Shown: in pieces, positions 15,354 through 23,526 of the stretch
Numbering within the stretch: position 1 is the first letter of the stretch
Layout: each line of letters starts with the position of its first letter
Source: Thermoplasmata archaeon
Lineage (GTDB): Archaea > Thermoplasmatota > Thermoplasmata > Lutacidiplasmatales > UBA184
Direction of reading: 5' to 3'
Assembly: GCA_035532555.1 (NCBI GenBank)
Contig: DATKQS010000023.1
Location: 27,638 to 91,637 of the forward strand
DNA: 64,000 bases
The notes under the pieces: model-generated
Databases searched by the model: none
Seen by the model: the letters and a program-made list of their open reading frames with translations, nothing else
What the model was told of the DNA's origin: nothing
Translations under genes and position numbers: made by a program

Positions 15354-16349
15354 TCACCCGGAGGTGGACGTGGGATCCGCCGGCTCGATCAGTTCGGCTC
15401 CCCGGGGCGCTGGACGAACCACGAAGGCGAGGCCTCCCGCCCGAGCGAGCCGGCGGAGGAGTTCCACCTCGCGTCCCGCCTTCGGAAGGATCACGACCGA
15501 CCCGCCCGCGCCGGCTCCCGTCAGCTTCGAGCCGTCCGCGAGGGGAGCCGCCGCCTCGAGCAGGGCCTCGATCCGAGGATGCGAGACCCCGACCTGTCGT
15601 AGCAGTTCCTGATTCTGGGTCATGAGCGAGGCGACCCCCGTCCGGTCCTCCGCTCCGAGCGCGTGGATCCCGTCCGTCGCCACGCGCACGAACTCCGCGA
15701 GAAGTTCCGGGCCCCCCGGCTCGTCGAGCCGTCGATTCACGGCGCGTACGGCCTCGGCGGTCGAGCGAGGCACGCCGGTGTAGGCGACGACCCAGGTCCA
15801 GCCCGGGTCCGGCGCACGGCGGGCCGTCCATTCCGTATCCTCCTGGGTCAGGCTCCACAGGGTCGCGCCCGTTCCTCCGTTCATGGTCACGTAGCCGCCC
15901 GCAACGGAGGCGGAGGTGTCTCCGGGGCTTCCGACCCCTTGGGCCGCTCGCTCTACGGCGAAGCTGCGCCGGGCGAGCTCGGCCCGGGAGAGCCCCCCCG
16001 AAGCCGCTCCGAGAGCCGCGACCGTAGCCGCCACGAACGCGGCCGACGAGCCGAGGCCCGCCGCCCGCGGGATCCGGGAGACCGCTCGCACCCCGATGGG
16101 ACGCGAGTTCTTCCAGCAGTGCTCCACGGCAGCCCGAAAGTACGGATTGTGTTCCATCCCCATGGGGTCCGCATTCAAGGTGAACGTCGGGGCCTCCCGC
16201 ACGAGGATCTGCGTGGAGAGATCGATCGCCAGCAAGAGCTCCGGAGCACCCCGCACCACCGCGTGCTCTCCGAACAGGATGCACTTTCCCGGGGCGCGAG
16301 CCGAGAGCGGGAGGGCCCGGGCGGGAACATCGGAGGAGCCCGTCGTCAT
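15354..16349 (-). CDS. mvk: Mevalonate kinase (GHMP family)
   Basis: Phosphorylates mevalonate in isoprenoid lipid synthesis. GHMP motifs are all present: N-terminal APGKCILFGEHAVVRG, the glycine-rich ATP loop GLGSSAAFVAATVAA and the C-terminal motif KLTGAGAGGSVV. The FGEHAVV form is characteristic of mevalonate kinase rather than of homoserine kinase or mevalonate-3-kinase. The ATG at 16349 overlaps the stop of aTrm56 by 4 nt, so it is the last gene of the translation operon. 331 residues, normal length. Confidence 0.92.
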   Translation of the reverse strand: MTTGSSDVPARALPLSARAPGKCILFGEHAVVRGAPELLLAIDLSTQILVREAPTFTLNADPMGMEHNPYFRAAVEHCWKNSRPIGVRAVSRIPRAAGLGSSAAFVAATVAALGAASGGLSRAELARRSFAVERAAQGVGSPGDTSASVAGGYVTMNGGTGATLWSLTQEDTEWTARRAPDPGWTWVVAYTGVPRSTAEAVRAVNRRLDEPGGPELLAEFVRVATDGIHALGAEDRTGVASLMTQNQELLRQVGVSHPRIEALLEAAAPLADGSKLTGAGAGGSVVILPKAGREVELLRRLARAGGLAFVVRPAPRGAELIEPADPTSTSG

Positions 16350-16921
16350 GCTCGGGCCTTCCCGGCGGGGAGTACCTTCTTGCCGCGCGCGCTCGGGACG
16401 ATGCGCTGCTTCGCTCCGCGAAAGCTCCGGGGAGGGGGAGCTCCGAGCAGGCGATCGAGCGCGATCGCGAGCGCCGCGACCTCGCTGTGGGGCTGGTGCC
16501 CCACCGCTACGTTGTACGATGCCAGCCGGTAGAGCTGGGGAGGAACCTTGGCCCCGCCCACCACGATCAGAACTCGGCCATGGCGACGGATCCGAGGGGC
16601 GGCTCGATCGATCGGTATCCCGTACATCGTGAGGTGAACGACTGCGCCGTCCCACGCGCGAACGAACTCCCGCCAATGCTCGACGCCGTCGATGGCGAAC
16701 GCGCCTCCCCATCGTTCGGATACCCCAGCGAGTCGAGCCGCGAGCTCCGGGTCGGGGGGATGGAGGTACATCCGACAAGCTCCGAACGCGCGAGCGGTCA
16801 AGGCGACATGGGTCGTGAGGCGGGGATCGCGGCCGGCTCGATGGCCGACGCGCAGGACCGAAACGTCCGGGCGGGGCCTACGCTTCGGGCGTCGGCTGGA
16901 ACCGCTCGATGCGGTGGCCAC
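16346..16921 (-). CDS. trm56: tRNA (cytidine(56)-2'-O)-methyltransferase aTrm56
   Basis: Archaea-specific SPOUT methyltransferase that 2'-O-methylates C56 in the tRNA T-loop. The start of the catalytic domain reads VSVLRVGHRAGRDPRLTTHV followed by ALTARAFGA; the C-terminal knot is in VLIVVGGAKVPPQLYRLASY and NVAVGHQPHSE. 191 residues. GTG 16921 overlaps the upstream wHTH gene by 44 nt; the preceding basic 18 residues are weakly conserved, so the start may be slightly later. Confidence 0.92.
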   Translation of the reverse strand: MATASSGSSRRPKRRPRPDVSVLRVGHRAGRDPRLTTHVALTARAFGACRMYLHPPDPELAARLAGVSERWGGAFAIDGVEHWREFVRAWDGAVVHLTMYGIPIDRAAPRIRRHGRVLIVVGGAKVPPQLYRLASYNVAVGHQPHSEVAALAIALDRLLGAPPPRSFRGAKQRIVPSARGKKVLPAGKARA

Positions 16922-17402
16922 GGTACTCCAACTTGACGGAGCGCTTGACGATCGCCTTGAGGCGGATCGGGCTCATGCTCAGCTCCTCCGCGATGTCCGA
17001 AAAGAAGCGGCCCTGCTCGCCGACGGCCTGGTAGAGACGATCCTCGACCTTCGCGTACTCCTTCGGGCTCATGGACGCGATCGAGAGGATCTCGCTGATC
17101 TCGGCGAGCGGCGTCGTGGTGTTGATGTTCACGGTCGAGTAATAAAAGTGGTAGCTCTTGTCCGGCTGTCGCCGGCCCTCGCGGGCCACCCAGCGCGTGT
17201 CGATCAGTTTCAGCTTCTCGAAGAACATAAGCGCCTGGGAGCCTTCCTTGCCGAACTCGGTCGCAATGTCCTGGGCCGTCAGCCAGCTCTCGCCGAGCCG
17301 TTGGACGAGCTTGAGCTTCAGCGGCGAGTCCACCGCACGCAGGATCGGTACGAGATCGGAAATGTCGTTCACGACTTTGATGCGGTGCATCGCTCCGGAC
17401 AT
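16878..17402 (-). CDS. Winged-helix (ArsR-like) DNA-binding protein
   Basis: A 174-residue protein with two likely helix-turn-helix units. Residues 20-60 read DSPLKLKLVQRLGESWLTAQ, then DIATEFGKEGSQALMFFEKL, a classic winged helix with a wing at REGRRQPDKSYHFYYS. The C-terminal half (RFFSDIAEELSMSPIRLKAI) forms a second HTH. It sits inside an operon of translation genes, so it may regulate that operon or be a conserved archaeal factor of unknown target. Confidence 0.8.
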   Translation of the reverse strand: MSGAMHRIKVVNDISDLVPILRAVDSPLKLKLVQRLGESWLTAQDIATEFGKEGSQALMFFEKLKLIDTRWVAREGRRQPDKSYHFYYSTVNINTTTPLAEISEILSIASMSPKEYAKVEDRLYQAVGEQGRFFSDIAEELSMSPIRLKAIVKRSVKLEYRGHRIERFQPTPEA

Positions 17403-17411
17403 GGTGTCTCC

Positions 17412-17594
17412 CTACGCGCGGTGCGCGTCCTTCTCGGCGGATACGGTCAGCATGCGGCGATATTTCCCCCAGCGGTCCCCCGGGCTGAACCGAGCCGGGT
17501 GCGGGGTGCGCGTGGGCGCGTGGCACGAAGGGCAGGTCTCGTGAAAGGTGTAGCGCTGGCAGTCCCGGCAGACCAGCAGGATCGATTCGGTCAT
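17412..17594 (-). CDS. nop10: H/ACA RNP protein Nop10
   Basis: A 60-residue component of the archaeal H/ACA ribonucleoprotein that holds Cbf5 for RNA-guided pseudouridylation. The zinc ribbon VCRDCQRYTFHETCPSCH and the C-terminal PARFSPGDRWGKYRR helix are typical. The ATG at 17594 overlaps the aIF2-alpha stop by 4 nt. The aIF2a-nop10 neighbourhood is conserved in many archaea. Confidence 0.96.
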   Translation of the reverse strand: MTESILLVCRDCQRYTFHETCPSCHAPTRTPHPARFSPGDRWGKYRRMLTVSAEKDAHRA

Positions 17595-18367
17595 GCGCGG
17601 GTGAACGTCCCCTGGCCCCCGGCCTTCGTGATCGATGCGATCGCGGCCTCGGTCGCTCGCTTCATCGTTTCCTCGGCCTGCTTGTACTGCCCAGCGGAGA
17701 CTCGGATTCGGTAGCGTGGAGCGCCCACGTACTGGATCGTGATGGACTCCGGGTCGGTCTTCTCGGCGAGCATGAGCGCGGTCCTCACATGCTCGACCCC
17801 GTCCGCGGAAAGGTCCCGAACCTCGAGGGTTCCCGAGATCTCCACATGCGGCGGTAGAATGTTGTCGCGCGCAACCTTGAGGAACGCGGCGACCCAGGGG
17901 GCTTTCTCGTTGTCCTTCTGGAACTGCTTCGGATCGGCCGAGGCGAGCTCGAAGGCCGCGTAGAGCGATCCGTACCGCTCGACGAGCGAGCTCGCGAAGA
18001 GCGCATGCGTCGCGTCGGGCTCGATCTTGAGTCCTGAGGCTACCTGATCGATCAGGCGCATCGCGCGCTGCTCGTTCTTCCACTGCTGGACCTTCTCACG
18101 GCGCTGGTGGTCGTTGATCCGCTTGAGCGAGAGATCGACCTGGCCCTTCGCCGCATCGACCCGGAGGACCCGCGCGACGATCTTCTGGCCCTCGCGAATG
18201 TGATCCCGGATGTACTTGACCCAGCCCGGCGCGACCTCGGAGAGATGGATGAACGCCTCCCGGTTCGCGAACTCGTCCAGCGCCACGACGGCTCCGAAGT
18301 TCCGGATCTCCTTGACGGTCGCGATGACGATGTCCCCTTCTTCGGGGAACTCGGGGCGAAGCGGCAT
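17591..18367 (-). CDS. eif2a: Translation initiation factor 2 subunit alpha
   Basis: Alpha subunit of the aIF2 trimer that carries initiator tRNA to the ribosome. An N-terminal S1/OB domain (EGDIVIATVKEIRNFGAVVA, then FIHLSEVAPGWVKYIRDHI) is followed by a helical domain and a C-terminal alpha/beta domain (YVGAPRYRIRVSAGQYKQAE). 258 residues, normal. ATG 18367 begins the usual PLRPEFPEEGD N-terminus. Second-last of the ribosome-linked genes before Nop10. Confidence 0.96.
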   Translation of the reverse strand: MPLRPEFPEEGDIVIATVKEIRNFGAVVALDEFANREAFIHLSEVAPGWVKYIRDHIREGQKIVARVLRVDAAKGQVDLSLKRINDHQRREKVQQWKNEQRAMRLIDQVASGLKIEPDATHALFASSLVERYGSLYAAFELASADPKQFQKDNEKAPWVAAFLKVARDNILPPHVEISGTLEVRDLSADGVEHVRTALMLAEKTDPESITIQYVGAPRYRIRVSAGQYKQAEETMKRATEAAIASITKAGGQGTFTRA

Positions 18368-18378
18368 CGGCCGCGGAC

Positions 18379-18567
18379 CTACGCCGGGCCTGCGGGTCGA
18401 ACGAGTTCGCCCCGCAGCTGGGCCCGGCCACCGGTCGGCGTAGCGAGCAACGCCCCACAGACCAGACAGTTGATGATCGTCGCGGGGCGGCTGAAGATCG
18501 TTTGCTCCCCGGTGCAGTCCGGGCACTTCACGACCCAGAACGGTGCCGGTGGGTGATCGGTCGGCAT
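18379..18567 (-). CDS. rps27e: Ribosomal protein S27e
   Basis: A 62-residue small-subunit protein with a zinc ribbon: FWVVKCPDCTGEQTIFSRPA then INCLVCGALLATPTGG. 2 nt after the L44e stop and followed by aIF2-alpha 11 nt later, the standard archaeal gene order. Confidence 0.95.
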   Translation of the reverse strand: MPTDHPPAPFWVVKCPDCTGEQTIFSRPATIINCLVCGALLATPTGGRAQLRGELVRPAGPA

Positions 18568-18569
18568 GT

Positions 18570-18854
18570 CTAGGAATGCTCCACGAGTTCTAGGCTGCCC
18601 GCCCGCCAGCTGGGGGGCTGAACGATGTACTTGCACTTCTTGCATCGATATTTCAGGTTCACCCGGCGGACGGCCTTGGCACGACCCTCGGGCTTCGGAC
18701 GCGGGAAGCCTCCGTATCCGCTCGTCGCACGCCGGAATCGGCGCTGGCCCCACTTCATTTCGGAGGCGGGGCGCTTCCTTCCCTTCTCGACCTCGTGCTC
18801 CGTGTGCACTTTGCACCGCGGACAGTACGTCGAGACGACTTTCGGGTAGTGCAT
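18570..18854 (-). CDS. rpl44e: Ribosomal protein L44e
   Basis: A 94-residue large-subunit protein near the E site. The zinc-binding pairs are YCPRCKVHTEHEVEKGRKR and YRCKKCKYIVQP, with the basic middle KWGQRRFRRATSGYGG. First gene of the operon L44e-S27e-aIF2a-Nop10-wHTH-Trm56-MVK. The ATG at 18854 lies about 29 nt from the TATA box, so the mRNA is leaderless. Confidence 0.96.
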   Translation of the reverse strand: MHYPKVVSTYCPRCKVHTEHEVEKGRKRPASEMKWGQRRFRRATSGYGGFPRPKPEGRAKAVRRVNLKYRCKKCKYIVQPPSWRAGSLELVEHS

Positions 18855-18878
18855 ATAGGGCGGCGCCGAGGCTTGATA

Positions 18879-18887
18879 GCTATATAG
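18879..18887 (-). promoter_or_regulatory. TATA box of the L44e translation operon
   Basis: Minus-strand CTATATAGC centred at 18883, at the distance expected for transcription starting at the L44e ATG (18854). Confidence 0.7.
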
Positions 18888-19255
18888 GCGTAGCTCCGCT
18901 CCTCGGCGGAGGAGTTGGGGTTCTCCCGTCCACGAGGGCTGGCAACCGTCCGGGAAGCTCCGTTTCTCTAGGGCCCTGGACGAACTTGGGCAAACGGTCG
19001 AGCTCACTTCCAGCCGGCTCGACCCTCTCCAAGGAGGTCGTCGCTAGGCAGCGGCACGTGACTTTGGCTCCCATCGGACCATCCGCCGAGTTTCTGCGAA
19101 CAGTATCGCCCCGGCCACCGGTTGCTCCGGGGAGATGGATGGGCTCGGGCCTCCGACCGGACCGAGCACGTACCGGTTTTCTATCGACGATTCGAGGGGG
19201 CCGCAACAAGGCTTTATGTAGGGGTGCCTGCTCCGCCGCCGCACCGGATTCACCG
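18888..19255. other. Intergenic region and probable L1 leader
   Basis: About 370 nt between the divergent L44e and L1 operons. A TATA-like CTTTATGTAG at 19212-19221 precedes the L1 start at 19256. Archaeal L1 can repress its own mRNA by binding a mimic of its rRNA site; I could not identify such a mimic by eye. No gene seen. Confidence 0.4.
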
Positions 19256-19894
19256 ATGGCAGATCGTAACTCGCTCGAGGTCGTCACAGAGGCGCTCCAG
19301 AAGGGGCCGGAACGCAAGTTCCCCGAGTCCGTGGAGCTCTCCATCAACCTCAAGGACCTGGACCTCGCGATCCCGAAGAATCGTCTGGAGGACGACGTGC
19401 CTCTCCCCAGCGGGCGGGGCAAGCCGGTCAAGGTGGCCCTCTTCGGTACCCCCGAAATGTGCCAGAAGGTCCGCGGGGTCGCCGACAAGATCATTCCGTC
19501 CACCGAACTCGAGGATTTCATGAAGGACGCGAAGGGAGCGAAGCGCACGGTCGATGACATCGACTTCTTCCTCGCCGAGGCCCCGCTGATGCCGACGATC
19601 GGTAAACGACTCGGAGTGGTACTCGGCCCGCGCGGCAAGATGCCCCGCCCCGTTCCTCCGGGGAGCGATCCCACGAACCTGATCAAGGCGCTCCAACGAT
19701 CGGTCCGAGTCCGCTCGAAGGGCAACCGCACCTTCCACGCTGCCGTTGGAGCCCGCGGAATGCCGCCGGAGGAGATCGCGCAGAACGTCGATGCGCTCCT
19801 GAGCCGCGTGGTCGGCAAGCTCGAGCGCGGTCGGACGAACATCGAATCGGTCTACGTCAAGACCACCATGGGGCCGGCCGTCCGGCTCTGGTAG
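19256..19894 (+). CDS. rpl1: Ribosomal protein L1
   Basis: A 212-residue protein of the L1 stalk. Conserved pieces include PESVELSINLKDLDLAIPKN, then LGPRGKMPRPVPPGSD and the end IESVYVKTTMGPAVRLW. First gene of the L1-L10-L12 operon; L11 is not adjacent. ATG 19256 chosen because the family starts here and the TATA element is 35-40 nt upstream; the frame remains open upstream only by chance. Confidence 0.96.
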   Translation: MADRNSLEVVTEALQKGPERKFPESVELSINLKDLDLAIPKNRLEDDVPLPSGRGKPVKVALFGTPEMCQKVRGVADKIIPSTELEDFMKDAKGAKRTVDDIDFFLAEAPLMPTIGKRLGVVLGPRGKMPRPVPPGSDPTNLIKALQRSVRVRSKGNRTFHAAVGARGMPPEEIAQNVDALLSRVVGKLERGRTNIESVYVKTTMGPAVRLW

Positions 19895-19902
19895 GAAGGA
19901 AG

Positions 19903-20763
19903 ATGCCCGGCAGGAAGACCCTCCGTCCCGAGAAGATCGCACGCGTCGAGGCGATGCGCGCCACCGTCGCCAGCGGCAAGGTCACGGCGCTGGTCGGGCT
20001 CCGTGGAGTTCCCGCATCCGCCCTCCAGTCCATGCGCCAGGAGTTGCGCAACCGAGGTCACCCGATCCTGGTGGCTCCGAACAGCACCATCCGGCACGCG
20101 ATCGAACGCGCGATCGAGACCCGCCCATCGCTCCAACCTCTCATCGCTCAGGTCGACGACCAGACCGCGGTCCTCTCTGCCGAAGGGAACCCCTTCGCGC
20201 TCTTCGCGGAGTTCGCGGCCACTCGCTCTCCGACCCCGGCCCGCGGCGGCGAATCCGCTCCAGCCGACATCGTCGTTCCCGCCGGGACCACGAGCTTCAA
20301 GCCCGGTCCGATCGTCGGCGAGCTCCAACACGCCGGCTTCCCCGCTGCGATCGAGAAGGGCAAGGTCGTCCTGAAGAAGAACACGGTCATCGTCAAGCAG
20401 GGAGCTACGATCTCGCGCGAGGTCGCGGGCCTCCTGACCCGCATGGACATCTTTCCGCTCGAGGTCGGACTCGATCTTCGCGCCCTCGTCGATGGGGACA
20501 CGTTCTACCCGCACGACGCCCTCGCGATCGATCTCGAGGCTCTGCGGGCCTCCTTCGCCCGGTCCGCTCGTGCGGCGCTCGGCCTCGCGGTCGCGATCGC
20601 CTACCCGACCAAGACGTCGACCCCGATCCTCCTCGCGCGCGCCCATCGCAGCGCCCTCGGCCTCGCCGTGGCGGGTGGGTACATCACGAAGGAGACCATC
20701 CCCGCGCTGTTCGCCCGCGCCATGCGCGAGGCGGCGGCGATCCAACACCTGACAGGCAAGTAG
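19903..20763 (+). CDS. rpl10: Ribosomal protein L10 (P0)
   Basis: A 286-residue base of the ribosomal P-stalk. The RNA-binding domain (VTALVGLRGVPASALQSMRQ then NSTIRHAIERA) is followed by the archaeal insertion domain and helical L12-binding segments. The charged C-terminal tail found in many P0 proteins is missing; it ends IQHLTGK. Immediately follows L1. Confidence 0.95.
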   Translation: MPGRKTLRPEKIARVEAMRATVASGKVTALVGLRGVPASALQSMRQELRNRGHPILVAPNSTIRHAIERAIETRPSLQPLIAQVDDQTAVLSAEGNPFALFAEFAATRSPTPARGGESAPADIVVPAGTTSFKPGPIVGELQHAGFPAAIEKGKVVLKKNTVIVKQGATISREVAGLLTRMDIFPLEVGLDLRALVDGDTFYPHDALAIDLEALRASFARSARAALGLAVAIAYPTKTSTPILLARAHRSALGLAVAGGYITKETIPALFARAMREAAAIQHLTGK

Positions 20764-20799
20764 GGAATCCCCGAAACCAATCGAACGGAGAGTGTGAAC

Positions 20800-21114
20800 A
20801 TGGAGTATGTGTATGGTGCGCTGCTGCTCAACGCCGCCGGAAAGCCGATCGACGAAAAGGGCCTGACGGAAGTCCTCGGCGCGGCGGGCGTCTCGCCCGA
20901 CGCGGCCCGGGTCAAGGCGCTGCTCGCCTCCCTCGAGGGAGTCAATGTCACCGAGGTTCTCGCCAAGGCCGAGACGTTCGCGGCTCCGGCCGCGGCCCCC
21001 GCCGCCCCGGAGAAGAAGGACGGCAAGGGCGAGAAGAAGGAAGAGGAAAAGAAGGAAGAGAAGGGCGTCTCTGAGGAAGAGGCGGCCGAGGGTCTCTCCG
21101 CCCTCTTCGGCTGA
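20800..21114 (+). CDS. rpl12: Ribosomal protein L12 (P1)
   Basis: A 104-residue acidic P-stalk protein that recruits translational GTPases. N-terminal dimerisation domain [15 protein letters not shown], Ala-Pro hinge (about 62-72), Lys/Glu-rich run and the C-terminal tail EGLSALFG. The ATG at 20800 matches the family start and has GGAG 9 nt upstream; GTG 20794 is rejected. Confidence 0.95.
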   Translation: MEYVYGALLLNAAGKPIDEKGLTEVLGAAGVSPDAARVKALLASLEGVNVTEVLAKAETFAAPAAAPAAPEKKDGKGEKKEEEKKEEKGVSEEEAAEGLSALFG

Positions 21115-21201
21115 ACTGGGGAATGCGAAAGCGCACGGCTTAAGACCCGGGTTCGGGTCGCTCCGGGCGGAGACTCCCACGGGAGGGCTCCGCCTCGAGT
21201 C

Positions 21202-22608
21202 ATGCCGGCGCACGAATTCTGCGGCGTCGTCGGAGTATCCCTCCAGGGCAAACCGGCGGCACCCCTGCTGTTCCGGGGCCTTCGGGCCCTCCAGCATCGG
21301 GGGCAGGAGTCCGCCGGGATCGCCACGACCTCCCACGGGGTGCTCCATCTGCGCAAGGGGATGGGGCTCGTCCACGAGATCTTCACGGAGGAGCTCGTCG
21401 ATGCGCTCCGAGGGACGACGGGCATCGGCCACACCCGCTACTCGACGACCGGCACGAGCGACCTCGAGAACGCCCAGCCTCTGGTCGTGAAGCTACGCGG
21501 CGAGGACGCCGCGATCGCGCACAACGGCGACCTCGTTAACTTCGAGCGCATCCGGCGTCGGGTCCAGGCGCAAGGCGTGGAGCTGATGGGCTCGGCGGAC
21601 AGCGAGACCATGGCGCAGATGATCGCCATCGAGTACGGCCGCACGCGCGATCTCGAGCCCGCAATCCGTCGCGCCTGTGCCGAGCTCGTGGGCGGGTACG
21701 CGGTGGTCCTGATCGTCGGGAACCGCATCGCGGCGTTCCGCGATCCGCTCGGGATCCGTCCCCTCGTCCTCGGCTCCCTCGAAGGGGGGGTGGCGGTCGC
21801 GAGCGAGTCGGTCGCCATCGAGCTGATGGGCGGCCGGACGATCCGCGATGTCGAGCCCGGCGAGGTCCTCATCCTCGAGCACGGGGAGATCGCGCACACC
21901 TCCAAGATCGCCGGGACGGGCGAGCGCGCCCACTGCATGTTCGAGTGGGTCTACTTCTCCCGACCGGATTCGGTCGCCGAGGGTCGGTCCGTCTACGATG
22001 TCCGCCACCGGATCGGCCAGCAGCTCGCGCGCGAGGCGCCGATCGATGCCGATATCGTGGTGCCGGTCCCCGACTCCGCGCGTCCGCAGGCGCTTGGGTT
22101 TTCGGAAGCGACCGGGATCCCGTACGCCGAGGCGCTGATCAAGAACCGGTTCGTCGAACGGACGTTCATCCTTCCCGACCAGAAGCGCCGCGAGCAGGAG
22201 GTCCGCGTCAAGCTCCACCCGGTCCCGGGGCTCCTCAAGGGCCGGCGGGTCGTCCTCCTGGACGACTCGATCGTGCGCGGAACCACGCTTCGCGAGATCA
22301 TCGGCATGGTCCGTTCGGCCGGTGCTTCCCGGGTCGACGTGCGGATCGGATGCCCGCCAATCCGCGCACCGTGCTACTTCGGCGTCGACATGAAGGTGCG
22401 CAAGGATCTCGTGGCGGCGGATCGTACCGAGGAAGAGGTCAGCGCGGTGATCGGGGCGGACAGCGTCCACTACCTTTCCATCCCCGGGCTCGTCGAGGCA
22501 CTGAACATCAAGGCGGAGAACCTGTGCCTCGGTTGCCTCACCGGGCGCTACCCGGTCGAGGTCCCGCAGGAACGTCACCGCTACCAGAAGTCGCTCGCGG
22601 AGTTCTAG
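21202..22608 (+). CDS. purF: Amidophosphoribosyltransferase
   Basis: Commits PRPP to purine synthesis by adding glutamine-derived ammonia. Residue Cys7 in HEFCGVVGV is the N-terminal nucleophile exposed after removal of a six-residue propeptide. The glutaminase domain shows LQHRGQESAG and HTRYSTTG; the PRPP loop is VVLLDDSIVRGTTLREI; cysteines near the end (CLGCLTGRYP) fit the Fe-S type enzyme. 468 residues. Nop5 starts 3 nt after its stop. Confidence 0.96.
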   Translation: MPAHEFCGVVGVSLQGKPAAPLLFRGLRALQHRGQESAGIATTSHGVLHLRKGMGLVHEIFTEELVDALRGTTGIGHTRYSTTGTSDLENAQPLVVKLRGEDAAIAHNGDLVNFERIRRRVQAQGVELMGSADSETMAQMIAIEYGRTRDLEPAIRRACAELVGGYAVVLIVGNRIAAFRDPLGIRPLVLGSLEGGVAVASESVAIELMGGRTIRDVEPGEVLILEHGEIAHTSKIAGTGERAHCMFEWVYFSRPDSVAEGRSVYDVRHRIGQQLAREAPIDADIVVPVPDSARPQALGFSEATGIPYAEALIKNRFVERTFILPDQKRREQEVRVKLHPVPGLLKGRRVVLLDDSIVRGTTLREIIGMVRSAGASRVDVRIGCPPIRAPCYFGVDMKVRKDLVAADRTEEEVSAVIGADSVHYLSIPGLVEALNIKAENLCLGCLTGRYPVEVPQERHRYQKSLAEF

Positions 22609-22611
22609 GGT

Positions 22612-23526
22612 GTGGCCGGCGCGCTCCTTCTATCCCGGGGCCGGTTCGTCTTTCTCCTCCGGCCGGCTCCCGCCCGCCTCGTGGCGGCTCCGATCGCGGA
22701 GGACCTGACCGTAGCGGCCCGCCGTCTGACGGGCGGGGCCCCGACGGAGCTCCCGCGGACGATCGTCGATGCGATTCGGTCCCTCGGTCCCGCACCGCTC
22801 GCTGTAGATCCTCCGATGCTCGGCGGTCCGGCGGGCGAACTCGGTGCCGTGATCGCGGGACTCTCGCCGGCGGAGGTGCGTCGCGCGCGGGAGGCGCTGC
22901 CGCCCCTCGAACCCCTCGAGGAGCGTCTCTTGATCCTCGCGGTCGGGCGGGCCGCCCTGGACGAGGCGATGCGCTCTCCAGAGGAGATGCTGGTGTCGCT
23001 GACGCGGGAAGAGGAACGTCTGGAACGTGCGCTTCGAAGGGAGGGAAACGCGGCGGAGCAGTTCGTGTCCGTCTCCGATTCGCCCCTCGCGGCGTACGCC
23101 GAAGCGTGGGACGGGTTCCGAAGGACGTTCGCGCGTCACCACTCCGAGCTCGAAGGACGGGTCCGATCTCTGGCTCGGGAGATCGCACCCAACCTCTCGG
23201 CGGTGGTCGGCGCCAAGGTCGCCGCGCGCCTCATCGCCCTCGCCGGCGGCCTCGAGCCGCTCGCGCGCGGGGACTCGGCGCGTCTCCAGCTGCTCGGATC
23301 GCGCCGACGGCCCTCCCGCGATCGCGGGCCCCGGTTCGGAGTGATCCGCATCGCCGATCGCATGTCGGACGTCCCGGACGATCGGAGGGGCGCCTACGCG
23401 CGCAGCTTGGCGGCCCTCGCCGTGGCCGCCGCCCGTGCGGACGCGTACACGCGCGCCGATCTCACCGCGAAGCTTCTCGTGCGGCGAGATCGACGGGTCG
23501 AAGCCCTACGTCGGAGGCGTTCGTGA
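22612..23526 (+). CDS. nop5: C/D-box RNP protein Nop5
   Basis: Scaffold of the archaeal C/D sRNP that directs 2'-O-methylation. The coiled-coil region lies at about 100-170; the Nop domain is recognised by EIAPNLSAVVGAKVAARLIA and LAGGLEPLARGDSARLQLLG. At 304 residues it is short: the usual basic tail is reduced to a few Arg-rich residues, and the conserved core after LQLLG is divergent. It overlaps fibrillarin by 4 nt. Confidence 0.88.
   Translation: MAGALLLSRGRFVFLLRPAPARLVAAPIAEDLTVAARRLTGGAPTELPRTIVDAIRSLGPAPLAVDPPMLGGPAGELGAVIAGLSPAEVRRAREALPPLEPLEERLLILAVGRAALDEAMRSPEEMLVSLTREEERLERALRREGNAAEQFVSVSDSPLAAYAEAWDGFRRTFARHHSELEGRVRSLAREIAPNLSAVVGAKVAARLIALAGGLEPLARGDSARLQLLGSRRRPSRDRGPRFGVIRIADRMSDVPDDRRGAYARSLAALAVAAARADAYTRADLTAKLLVRRDRRVEALRRRRS

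Noticed and set aside
18888..19255. RNase P or SRP RNA between L44e and L1
   Set aside because: None of the conserved core motifs could be found by eye.
19852..21432. 526-residue minus-strand ORF over L10-L12-purF
   Set aside because: Antisense to well-supported ribosomal genes; no domain recognised.
21945..23522. Upstream extension of the fibrillarin frame to 21945
   Set aside because: Covers purF and Nop5 in another frame; fibrillarin homology begins only at 23523.
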